A stretch of 64,000 nucleotides of DNA from Lingula anatina (Eukaryota > Brachiopoda > Lingulata > Lingulida > Lingulidae): the NCBI RefSeq assembly GCF_001039355.2, contig NW_019773581.1:220396-284395 (forward strand), given 5' to 3'. This document shows positions 10,434-24,000 of the stretch, one piece after another. The position numbers and the translations under genes were made by a program. Position 1 is the stretch's first letter; every line of letters begins with the position of its first letter. Below the pieces are notes generated by a model. That model did not search any database. It was given only the letters and a program-made list of their open reading frames with translations, and was not told the DNA's origin.

Positions 10434-13400
10434 CTTGTTTGTTTGTTTGTTTGTTTGTTTATTTGTAACTATTTTTTTCATAAAGCAACCAACAAGTAAG
10501 AATGTCCACCACGCATATTGTATCATTATTCCAGTTTCTTCACCAACCGGAAAACGAAGCAGGGCTGTTTTTACAGAAGAGATAAAAATATCTCTGTTAT
10601 TGCCGTAAATGTTATTGATAGCGTAATCAATTTATATTACCTTAAATAATTTTGTCCTTCAACTACGCATTTCACGATTCACCTGCTATTGAGCCCCATG
10701 ATGGGAACCGGAACCGCAGCGCATCAATTCGCGTAATGGACAATTACGAACTACAAGCTGCAGTACATAAAGAGTTGGGATTTCCAAGAAATGGGGAAAT
10801 GCTGTAATAATCGCCTGTAAAGTGTTGCATAAGGATGCTATACTAATCTATTTATGTTTTTAGCTATCGATTTCAATTGTCCTTGGGCGGTATCGTATTG
10901 TTTGTAACGGATGATCACCTGCGACAGTGATAACTGAAGTATTATTTAGGCAGCTTCTGGGACGGATTTGCCAACCCACCCTCTCTTTCTAAATCAAAAT
11001 GGCAACCTACTGCCTGTGCCTTTTAGATACCGATCTGATTTAAGCAAATCTTTTTAGTATCTGGGATCTTCCAGTACAATGTTAACTATAAGTATCTGGT
11101 ATCAACTTCAAAATTCATCGTCCTAGTTCTCACGAGTTTTTCTTTTTAAAAAAACCCATTTGTCCTGATTTGCATGACCATCTGGACATTGCGTTAAATT
11201 AAATTGGGTAACTGAGCCGAATGTTGGTGGGAATCCGGGTCAACGTTCATAGAGCACATGAACCGTCCGTGTAACGCGTGTGTAACCCAAACCGAGATAT
11301 TGACGTGTGCATTTGCCTGTCTTTCGTATGACTGGACGGCAAAATTGGCTCAGGTGACCAAAGATAACACGCAGGCCCATGGGAAAGAGCGATTGGGGGA
11401 TGCTGCACTATTAAGAAGAAAGAGCGATTGGGGGATGCTGCACTTTTAAGACAATTTATGGTTTTAAAGGCATCAATTTAAAGATTTGTGGTGAGGATAT
11501 TACAACTTTTCTCGAAAGTCCCCAGACATCTGCTAATATAGGTTTGAAATACACATTAAAACACGTAGAACTAATTGTGGCAGGATGACGGGGTTGTGTT
11601 CTGTAAACATGGTCCATGGTACTGAAAGTTAAGGAACATTCTACATTTTGTCTCTACGTATGATACATGTGCCTTTATGTGTATTTACGTTTTGTTGCGT
11701 GTGCCAAGTGTTGACTGCATGTTTTCTTTTTCTTCAACATAGTGTATTCGCACCTGGTGATCTGCATTTACCCAATTTTTTTTTTCTTTTTGTAAAATAC
11801 CCAAAAGTTATGCTCTTAAATGCCATAAATTATACTCAATAACAGCCCTGTGTTTTTTACGGGGACCTGTCTTTTAAAAACATACTACTTACCGGGCAAT
11901 ACAGGAAAAAAGCCCCTAACAGCATAATGTTTAATAATACCGGGCTGGAGGCCTTCAATACCTGTAATATAAAATAAAAGAACACAATATATTTTTTCAC
12001 ATACTTCTGCCCAACTTCTGTGTCGTGATTTACTTTTCAAGTGACTTTTTCATATAAATTGTTTTTTATATGAATCAGATGTAAAAACTGTTCGAGTATT
12101 GTCATCTACTTGGCGTGTAACAGTAACAGTAAATCATTTCATAAGGACAAGTTATTCTTCGGATTAACGTTAACAAACATGAAACACTGTTCATTTTATA
12201 AACATCTCATCTCTTTGTAAAATATATACAATTAACTATACCATGGTCAGTGAGATATAATGAGTAAAATATACGTGTTTATTAAGATCTACACTTAGGG
12301 ACCATTAATGAGATTCCAAACTTCCGATCTACACAAAACAAGAACAGTCGCTGATTTCTGCAGAACATGTATTCAGTACATTGGACTACCATCGTCAACT
12401 GGATGACATTTAATTTCCCTTTTAGTGCATCTGCCGTTTATCGTTTTCGAAGATCTGCGTAACTTGCTTTTACAATAATTAATAAAAGCCGGATTTTTGT
12501 CATTCATTAATAACGCAAAGTGAAAGCGCAGAAATATGCTGCTTTGAGCCGATTGTAATAAATCAATAGGGTAAAATAAATAAACCGTGTGACAGATTGT
12601 TGTCGATGATGGGGCCAATCCATTACACGATTAGCCGTGCACAATTTCCGATTATCTTTCAAATCGCCCGCTACAATTAACTTACCGACTTCAATAAATC
12701 AAAGAAGCACGTGAAGGTCAACTTACTAGTTTTACTTTATAAGTCAAAAGGCAATCACTGGGTTTCACTCTTTTGATGCCAATCATCAAATAAATCCCTA
12801 TTCCTGCAGGGGTACATGTACCTTCCCCTTCCCCCCTCCTGTATAGCCCATACATCTACTGGTAAATGATATACTATTTATAAACCAGGTAATTCAAACG
12901 CTAACTTCTACACAATAACAGCTTGGAGCACTAATAGGTCGAGTTAAAGTCTCTTAAGGAATTACGAGCACAGCAGAAAGCAGGACGTTTTGCTTGGAAC
13001 TGCCTGCACTGGGACTCTTGGGGCTGGTTACAAAAAAAAAATTAATCCTCCAAACTGAAAAACTGATCTAAGCTTTCAGACCAAACATTAGTTCTACTGA
13101 GTAATTCAGGTCACGATGGATTCATAGCAATCCAGTGGACGTCAAACAGAATAATGGAGATGGCTCTCTTGTTTCAAAACCAGCGCAATGTTTAATTGAA
13201 TTGGACTGCCAGCCGTGTTACGTAAAAAAATCCCATTCAAAATATCTGGGCTAATGTTTGTTTTCGAAACAGGGCCTTGAGTTTAGCAGTCGTCACAGTA
13301 AATGAGGCACGAAAAAAGGTATGCCTTGCACGGATGTCCTCTTCTTCCTGAAGTCAATTCAAATCAAACCGCTGTCCCCGCTGGTTACGCAAAATTAAGC

Positions 13401-15044
13401 TACAGATTTTGTCATTGCGCATTCGACTATAGACACAGTCCCTGGTATTCACTGGGGATTATCAGACGTACGGGGATTACACAATGCAATGTATTTGGCG
13501 GATACCCAAAAAATGAATCATCATTCCTTCAAAGCTTGCTCAATTTATCAAACAAGCCGTTGCATCACCCAGATATTAGTCTTCATTTATGACGGTATTG
13601 TCATATTACATTTTGTCATTGATTGTTCTATTGAATTCGGTTTACATAATGTTGCAACGATGTGATGTAAGGCCGTCAAAATTGTGCAACCATCGGTAGC
13701 AAGCAATGCAAAACGCTCTCATGCTAGGGATTGGTAAAAAATAACACTTCCTTTCCACGAAGATTCTGGATCATCACGTTAATGCAAATGTAAACTTTGT
13801 ATATGCATTGCTTCTCTCGTCAATTTTCATTTTATTTTTAAATTGACTTATGGATCTAGGTTGTTAAAAGTCCTTTAAAGTTCTATTTTAATTATTGTGT
13901 CGGATGTCCTATTGATTGTTCTCTGGCGAACATACCCATTATCTCGTTAGAGCATTCTGTCACATCGCTGTCTATTCTTTCTTTTAAATACCTGTCTATG
14001 AAAATCTACAAACAAGCAAACTGTCAATGTGCAACGACAATATACACCATTATTGCCATATTTTCCAAGAAAAGCAGTGCTTTTTAAGCTGCCGCTAATG
14101 AGTAGTCCAGGATATTGGATTTCTTTGTTCATTTTGTTTCGATTTCACTTCCTGGAAATGTTCAAATAAGAATTGTTGAGTAATGAGTTGTCCCAGGAAC
14201 TTAATGGCGAGAATGATATTTTCTTATTCTCTTAACAGAAGTGATTCTGATCTTTTCACAAAGTGAAAATAGTAATCTGTTCTACGTTTTGTACAATAAC
14301 CGCCACCCTATCGGTTCACTTCTGTGCATTTGTTTAAAATGGAAAACTTCTCTTGGGTTAAAGTAAGACACTTACAATAGTGAAAAGTATAAAGATTGCA
14401 TTAAAGATCCGCATCAAAGTTTCTGTACCAGAGGCAAGGAGCATGTTAATTAGATTTCAATATTTCCATAAAGTCGACGCTGCGACATGCAAAGCTTGCT
14501 GTCTTTTCTTTTTAGATGTCGCGGTGTTTTTTCTCAGAACTATCGTATCATCAAGTTGAGTGTTCCAGCCGTGGCAACTTGTTCTTTAAGTCTACCTAGA
14601 TAATGTGGGTTTACTGCATGGACACCCGAACTCAGAAGATAAAATCCAAAAAGGCCGTCAATTAAAATCAATTTTGAATTTAAGCCAAAAAAATTAAAAA
14701 ATTAAAACATTTACGTTTTATTCATAGGTCTATATTTAATCATATAAATTGGTGACTATCAAAGGCATGATCCAAGAGAAATATACGAAGATGTTATCGA
14801 TTGGTTCAAGATAATACCTTGACGTCAGTGTTTCGTCTTGTAAATACTGCCCAGACCGGGACGCTACACATGAACAGTAATGACAGGATCAGGATAATGG
14901 TCCTCAGTACGGCATCTGTGGTGACGTAACACGGGCTGCTGTCGTCACACTCGGTACATCCATCGGCACACGGCAAACACTCGAACGACTCGTCGTAGAC
15001 GCTGCTTGGATCTCCCTAAAATGAAAAAAAGTGTATTTTCATTT

Positions 15045-15079
<35 letters not shown>

Positions 15080-18000
15080 TTTTCATTTGAGTTTCATTAA
15101 TTTATCCAGGGAAATTGATTTAAATCTAAACAGCTATGACCTTTTTTCAAAATGTAACATGAGCAGGAAGATGCCAAAGGAAAGTGCTCACCTGCCTATA
15201 CATGGCATACCGTACACTCTATAGAGTCAAATACTTTAATTTCTAATATTTCAAAGTTTCATCCCGGGGGGAGGGGGGGTTATTTAGATAAGGGTAGATC
15301 GATTATGCCACTAGCTAGGGGACCTGGGGCACTAGAGTATCCGCAGTCGTTTGCTCACAAACTGTGGACATACGCGTATCTTTGAAAATAAGCGTGCCAG
15401 GGCTATACTTTTAGAACGATAATGGTGTTAGGCATAAAACGGGAAGCAATATCAATAACATGATTTATTTTGAATTGAAGTTTACCAATTTGGTATGCAT
15501 ATTAAACTATGTTAAGTTCTCTATAGGTAAAAAAAAAGAGAGGCATATGGCGCCAGTCATAGAAAAAACTAAAATTAGTCACAGAAAATATTCGATCCTG
15601 AGAATATGGATACTCCTACATGTAGAAGCTCAAGGCAACCATCAGTATATATTCCTCCATTTGCCGCCTACAATTAAGGACGGCGTGTTATTGGGCACTA
15701 AAAGGATCTTGACCTTAATCATCACTTGGCGATCTCTCATCGAATTATTAGCCATAGTGTTAGAAAGGCCGTTGACCGTAATGACCGTACATCAACAGTG
15801 TTTATTGAACGCATCACTGTATAAAATGAATCGGTTTTGCAAATGAGATATCATCATCATTTCCAAGAACGAAAAGATGCGATTGACGCATCGACTGTCA
15901 GTCAAAAAACAACTCAAGGAATCTCACACACAATTGATTCATTGTCCACTTTGATAGGTAAGGTCAGTAGCGCACTTTTGCACCATTCCTGCTCAGGAGC
16001 TCAATATATAATATCCGCCTTTAGCCAATTGTTATGAAATTGCTCGATAAAAAAAAACTTTTAAGAAGTAGAGGTTGCATAAAACAATTATTTATGCACT
16101 TTGGAAGGCAGTGTACGCATACCTGTACCCGTATAAATGGGGGTGATGTTATACATTAATATTGTTACTAGCGTTAATAGAAAATAGAGATATAGTATGA
16201 TTGCGGATATCTTCATGACAGTGATGTACACGCACAACACGCACGCACACTGACATGAGCGCATGTCAGGGAATACTCACTCACGAACACAAACACACAC
16301 ATACACACACAAAATCAGTTCCATTTAAAATACAAAGCAAGTGTGATTACATTTCTTTTCTTTTCATACTCGTCTTCAACGTCTGTTCCGTTGAAATACT
16401 TGTACTCTGCGTTCTCGACAGGGAAGTAGAAGCCTTTCCGGCATTTACACAGGTAAGATCCTCGCCGGAAGCCCAAACCTGGCATCGGCTCGCACTGAAA
16501 AAAAAATGACTGTTAATCGACAAAACAACGCTTTTGCTGATTTTTTCGAAGTGCTTGTAAATCACGAACAACATTACAGTACAACAGTATTTACAAACTT
16601 TTGATATGAGAATTTAGGTAATAAATAATCGGTAATAATGAGAATTGAGTTACCTTGGCGGAGGTCTGCACTCATGATTGTTTTTCTAGTATTTTATTTT
16701 GTTTTATGCTGTTTCAATTTGCCTAACGGTACAACCATCACAGAACTTGTGTGATCAGTTAGTTCGAGTCAATGTTACATTATCTCAGCATAGTGGAAAC
16801 AATCACGTTTTTCTATCCATCTCATCCGAGTGCTCTATTACGATTGCTTAGCAAACGTGATAACACAGGATATGCAAATAAAAAATGAACGGTTTTGATT
16901 CACACTTAGTTCATCCATCCTTCTTTGATCTACTATAATGTTGTTCTCTTTTATTCAATACTCTTCTATCTTTTCAGGAAGTTTTATCAATTTAAAACTT
17001 GTGTACGTTATTACTCCGCCGGTAATTGAAGGCATAAGCAAAAATCTGTTTGTCTTTGATATGAAGCAATGCAAACTTATCATCTGCTGTGATCACTCGG
17101 GTAATGACAAAGCGACTGTTATGAATAGTTAAGGGGTAAAAGGATAACAAAGAGTGATTAATTTTCGAGCAAACAGACGTTTAAAACACCGCTTATTGTA
17201 ATCCTGTACTTAAAAGTACAGAAAACCCTTACATATTGAAATGATGGCATGCAATATTGACGTTTTTTTCCAGACCTTGATTATGTTTAAGTCACCAGTG
17301 GTTGGCCTGCACTACGTTTACGTTACATCTAGGGGTATTAACTGTAATACGTTGATTTCGGTCAGCGGCTGATGCACTGGGGATCGTATCACAAAAAAAA
17401 TGCAGTTCAAATTTTGGTCTAAGCATTAACCCAAAATAGCGGTATTAGTCTAATCTAACCTGTTGTATCAGGTGTCTGGAAAACGACAGAGCAATGTTGA
17501 TAGCAGAGAGATGATATTCAGCGTCCTCTGGGCCTCTGGGTGCAAAGCACTTATCCAGAGTAAAATTATTCCATCAATTTTGTCAGGTGGAAACACGTTT
17601 AAGAGAAACATTTCTTGACGTACGTAGATCGAGTTCTTAGATTGGTACAAACGTATGTCATCAAAACACCATTGACAGCTACAAAATACCAAACCAATTC
17701 CGGTACAACATTTTAAAAGCTATGTATACGTGTTGCTGTACTAAAGTAGATTAGGGCAACGGTATATACGGCTCACCTCAGAAGTGGGCTTACACCTTGC
17801 AGACCCCGCAAACACGTTCGTCTCTTTACTTCCTTCCGGTAGAGGGCACTGGTTGATGTCCACTTTCTGAAGATCTATGTCAATGCCACTTGTGCCCCTG
17901 TATGTAGGAAAATACAATAGTAAAAATGAATGAAATCAAAAGAAAAATACACCTTTGATACAATATACTTAGATCTATATTGCAAAGTCAATTTGGTCGA

Positions 18001-21000
18001 CAACATTTATTTGACAAAACATGCGGTTAAATATCTCTTTGAAAAATAACCAAATGTCATAATTGAAGCTTATAACGTGTGGTCAAGAATTTTATATTAT
18101 ACACAGTGTCCAACTTGTATATTGAGCCATGAACAAACTGATATAAAATATGCTATTATCTGGGCATATTCAGGGTCCACGTCCCGCCAACAGAAGTACT
18201 CTGTAGCACACCAGCCAGCAATTAAACGTGATGACAACAGGATGCTTTCTTTGTTTAAACCGTCTTCCTTTTACGTTGCGTTCGTGTTGTTTTGTGAACT
18301 GCTATCACGGAATAAGCTCAAAACAAGCTTTAAAGGTACTAGCATCTCGTCGTCACGTTATTGCCGCAACATTAATTAAAAGCCATGCCATTTGAAAAAC
18401 ATTGAAGCGATACGAAGTGCTTGTGGTCATCCTAAACCTTTAATGTAGCTACTGTGATCGCAAAGTTAATCGTTGTTAATTGTGTATCATTAGAGCAATT
18501 GGCCAAACTATATCAAGGTCCCTGGAATAACTAACAGCTTGTGGTATTACAGTAATCCATCACACATTAACCGCGCCATTGACTTGAGCGTATGGCCATT
18601 GGCCTTATCAAATAAGGGATTTACGGGTCATTTAGCCACATCTGTATTTGCATAAATCTGGTACATTGGAGAAATGACCTTCGATAAATACACTCCGGTT
18701 AGTAATCACCTTTTTGTGACCGACTTATCTATTATATCTATATAGAAGGGTGGAAATGGCGGCAGAACTCGACCAGTGGAAACAAGAGACAAAACTCGGT
18801 TATCGTTGTCCTAGATATATACTCACATTATAGATGCCTATAGCAGTTATTATCGTTACGCAATTTCTAAGTTATGGATTATTGAAAAAAAGTTATTCAT
18901 GTTGTATAGTCAATGATGCGATTGCCGTATCCAGAGCATTTCGATAACAAACCATATAGGAGACCCTGACACTTGATATTGCAAACACCGTCATGGCATT
19001 CTTCTCTAAGACCCCATTTCCATAAACATAATCGGTCTAGGTGGATTGACCCAACTCTGCGGGGACTCTCGCTAAGTGCAATCAGCTTAACTAAACGACA
19101 CACCTCCTCGTTTCCAACGTTCTCGTATAATCACCAGCCTTTATGCATTCTACTTAACGCCAGGGGGAGGCATGTCATTCAGTTAACCTGATTGCAGTCA
19201 GCAAAAGTCCCGCAAAGTTGGGTCGAACCGCGTAGACCGAGCGGATCTATGGGAATGGGGCCCTAGTTACAATGTAGCCCACCGAACAATATCTAATGTT
19301 AGAACCGAATGGGTTCTTTACATCGATTCTAACGCTGGTAAAGACCTCATTATTCTTTGAGTTGACGTGTACTGTTAGACTTCATTTATCTTGCTATTTC
19401 ATGTCTGTTACGCAGGCCTAATTGATTCTTACGTGAGTGTTCTTGCGGTGATTTTGTTTCATGTATCGTGAACACAGTAATAAGAGAATTACAAGTCGCG
19501 AGAATTACATGTCGTGAGATGATTGATATATTTTTTGTTTCTGAATAAGGTCGTTATCTATTAAAATTTGCACGTTTTTAAATTAAAAGTTTAATTTAAA
19601 AAACTCTTAAGGCCAGCGCACACTTGTGAGTCAGCAGCTTAAGTTGTGAGCACCGTGTCAAATCACTGGGTGATAAACCTTGTGATTCCCTGACATGTAC
19701 CGATAAAACCTTCCTTTCAGCTTATCTTTATTTCAAATATACATTAAACTGTGAAAATAACACTGGTAGGTGACACAAGTTCGCGATATAGGACGTTGTC
19801 CACTGTTATAGCTCACGAACACACACTGACGCTTTCACTTGCCAGAAACAACGCAAATAGGCATATAACATGTTGCCCACTTGTGCCTTTGATAACTGAT
19901 TACCTTAATTTTTTACTTACTTGAAGAAAAACGTGCCATTTTCGTATCCAAAGAAGGGCACGGTGTACGTGATCATCCAAATGTCCGCCCCCATGCAGTC
20001 AAAGTAAGGGCGACTCCAATGGCCGTCCTCGTAACTGACCAGCAGACTTTCATCCACTTCTGGGTCGTAATGGGCCGTGTCGTTGAGCCTCATCATCTGT
20101 AATCCTGCGCAAAAAAAAAAGATTTTTATTATGAATGAAACTCTTTAATGCAAAATTTGGTCATCTAAAATGCTTGCTTTTTAGGAGACAGATAACTAAG
20201 TTCGCCCACTAAGCTCTCTCTCTCTCTATCTCGCTGTCTCTCTCACTCCCTCCCGTTTGAATTTAATTATCACTGCCTGCAAATTGAAACAAATAAGACA
20301 GCAATGAATTACATCAGCTGAGCTATGTATTAAAATCACGTTAATAGTTCTTTTTTATTTCAAAAAACTGTTCAACTTAGCATTATAACTACTCTAACAT
20401 TTGAACGGCTCGCTTTATTATTGAATCGGAAATAGCGGAGTGGCACTGCATATGACTCTGTTTAGCTATTGCGTTTAGACATTGGGCATTGTCAGAATAA
20501 ACTTTATTGTAATTTCAATCAATTATGAGTAATAAATATAATGCATAAACGATGTCATCGCAGATGAGCGGAATTGGCAATTATGCAGCCAACCATGCAG
20601 TTCTGGTTAAAATGATATTACGCAAAAGCAATGGATTTGAACAACACGAAAGGAGCGGATGCCTAATTAATGCATTTTCAAATAAAAAGGACTAAGAGGG
20701 GATTGTAACTGAGTTCCAATGAATGAGAGTTGTATTTGAAGAACAATGAAACGTAGATTGGGCGTAAGCGACCATTATTCCTGTTTTATTGGTTGTTGGT
20801 GACCGTTTTCTCATTTATCGGCAATATATATGCGTCTTTTCTTAACGATGAATGAATAAAATCAAAGCCCGCTAAATTTTCAACCGTTAGCAAACCTCTG
20901 ATGACGTGTATGCGTTTGCACTTTTCAACCTAACAAAAACTAAAAAACCCTACATGTAATTAGGTATAGCTATATGCATATTAAAAATAGTTGTGAACTT

Positions 21001-24000
21001 TTTTGCCCCCTATAGTTTGTGGATCCTCAGTTAGTCCTGTTTTGTCTCGCAGCTTGCAATAGTCCTTTGAACTGGACAATCTACAAGCTCGAAGGAAGAA
21101 AACGTCTGTTTGTGTGTGGTAGATGCGTACAAACACGTGACACGAAGTGTTTGACAGATACTATTAAACTAGGATCAAGGGATCCCAGAATTAAAGTACT
21201 GCACAGTATCTACCACCTTACAAAGTGCAACCCTGTAAATGACTGTATTTTCAGCAGTGTAGGATAGTGTGGACACATGTAAAATTCACCTGCTCAACGA
21301 TGCATTATTTGTGCTCTTGTCAAGGGCATTCTCTAAACTGCACGCAAAGTAACAAACAAACATAACCCCTTCCCCCAAGGCAGAATAAATGTTCTTGATT
21401 GCAAAGTATGTGGAAAGCTTATAGGTCGACCATAGCACCCACTGAAGTTTCATTCTACCAAATGATTCTGTCAAGTTCGACCGGGTTTTCTAATTATGCA
21501 ATGAAGGCCTTCTGCTATACATTGAACTTTAAACAGCGTGCATTGTAATCTGGCACATGTTTACCTGTACTTTTTTTTGCTAGGTAACTGCAGCGTTTTC
21601 CTCAGGAGCACAGGGCTCAAAGTCTGCAGTCATGTTGTTTTAGATATGGTGCAAGACGAAAATTGGACAAAACATACACAAGAGATCACGAAGTCAAATG
21701 TCAAAGAGAAAATAAGTGAAACGGTGTGCACCATTAAGGTACCTAATCGGTTTGAACTTGGTAAATACTCGATTTAATTTAGCAACACGTCCGTCTACGT
21801 GAATCATAAAAGTACCGAATGCCCCAATTGACGCATAACCAAAACAGAGTACAACCGTGATATACCGTTGTCCATAAACAGGGCGTAGCAACCTGCAGGT
21901 AAAATTGCAGGTTTCCCAATGTACCTCTACGTGCATGGCGGTTTAATGCAGCGTGTAGGTAATTTAATAACTCTTCATGATATATACAGGTTTCGTTTTG
22001 CCCTTAAAACCAGTAATTGCCCACCTGTTGCACGGACTTAAGGATATATATTATGAAAGGAAAAATAAGAAATGTGCACATAGGTATTTGCGTCATCTGG
22101 TGAACATTTGGTTTTGTAAAAGTACAATTCTATATAATAAATGAGGACAAGTCGAGCTGACATGTCATTTTCGTAACATGGCACGCTAATAATGAGAAGG
22201 TATGGCATATTTACAAAGGATCAATTAACTCACAAAAGTACTAATTTGTTTGAAATAAGAAATCTAATTGGACGGGGACGTGCGTCATTGGAATGAAACC
22301 CGAGCTTTTCCTCGGAAAAGTGTAAAGAAATACGGTTCCCATTTGTAACTGCATACTAACGTAATCACCAAGTTAATTACTGGTGAGTCAAAGGGACGTA
22401 ACTTGTCTGCCCAAGGGAATAGTGTCCGGCGTTTCCGACGGACTGCTGTGGCATATGATCACGATCTTTGGTCTGCTCTGTTGCACATGTCGTACAATCG
22501 ATCAAATTATTTCTTTTTGATAATGTAAACGTCCATTAGCCCATACATGTGATCGAGCCATTCCTTTTACCCCTATTTCAAGAAAAGATAAATGCGTTGC
22601 AAACATGATGTTGGCCCACTGCTTTGATTGCAGTGAGGCTAAAGGCTAAGCACGTGAATGTTCGATGGGGAACTATCTAAATCAGTTTTATTTCAGGGCG
22701 CCCTTATTTCGACTGTACCAAATTGATGTACTGGTCCGTGTATTCTCAGTAATAGTCGGTTCACAGTACTTCTGTTAATGTAGATTCTTAGCTTTTTGTT
22801 GATCAAAGAATCTAAAGCGCGTTGCTAAATTGAGTTTGACATGGCGACTTTTACCACTGGTATCTTTACAGTTCAGTTTCTGAGATATCTAAATAAGATA
22901 CCCTTCTTATATAAAAGTCGAGGCATTTATTTATTTGGCCTCGTCATACTTCTGATTTTATTTAAACTCAAGACTTAAGTTTTGGACTTAAAGTTTAGAT
23001 TAATTTTCGAATTAAAGTTTTTTATGTAAAATATGCCCAGTAAACTTCCATCGATTTGACAAAATCTGCCGCATAGCATGACAAATAGTTCTTCAAAATG
23101 TTCACCAGACGAACAGATTTCATTTTCTCCTTTCAGAAATTTCGCAAAAGGTAAACGAAGTCACTATTAACTTGACGTTACATATGATGTCACTGTCACG
23201 GCACTGCTGACAACAGAACAACAGAGGTCATATAGACATGCAGTGCAACATAATTTACTGTTTACTGTTCTCTGGAGTTGGACTTAATGTATCTGTTTTC
23301 GTCAGCACATTCCTGTTTTGAAGTCTGTTTCACAAAAAAAGATCTTAACACTAAAAGATGTTATATTTTTCGATCAAATTTTAATTTAGTCTACTTATGT
23401 CCAAAAATATAGTGACCAAATTTAAATGAAATATATATTCCACCCGTTCTACGACAAGGCACCGATATGACAGCCATGACCTCTCGTGTAAATGTTGCTC
23501 TATTTCAGTGGACCGCTTTAAATGTATCCTCAAACGAATCTGGCAAATGTTTTGTTCTATAAATTTAGATGAACTTCATGTCTTAGGTTCTTATATGTGA
23601 AACCATCCCCTGTTCCTTGGTCTATCCGTTTCTTATTGGAGGCAACGGCCGCGCCTCGGGATCAAAGTGTTACAGTGAGTTTCGCCCACCTCAAAAAGAT
23701 GCTGATTGCTTTCTGTTCGTTAACGCCAAAACTTTACCTGATAGGTTTATCTTTGGTGACATTTGCAGTGCTAGAATAAGTGCCAAGAATTAATTGTGAT
23801 TATCCTTCGTAATTGGATGATAGAATCAAGCAAGGTGCATGCAGGCAATTACCATTTGCATTAGCAATGTCGCTTATCTCTGGTGGGCAGGTAAGTTGTG
23901 GTGGTTTTATCTGTTGCGCATCATTGCTGCAGACTGTGTAATTATGTTTAGTTCACCGAAGGGAATTGATAAATAAATAATGACGATAATAATGATAAAA

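Larger units (their letters stand above)
7075..11892 (-). other. Intron 6 of the GPR158-like gene
   Basis: GT-AG intron of 4.8 kb. It holds a 15-bp inverted repeat at 8149-8235, a T run at about 9431-9456, a TTTA/TTTG tract at 10401-10464 and a 26-bp direct duplication at 11384-11444. Short hydrophobic open frames on the minus strand (7798-8028, 8051-8338) do not extend the receptor, because exons 6 and 7 join directly in phase and in family order. Confidence 0.75.
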
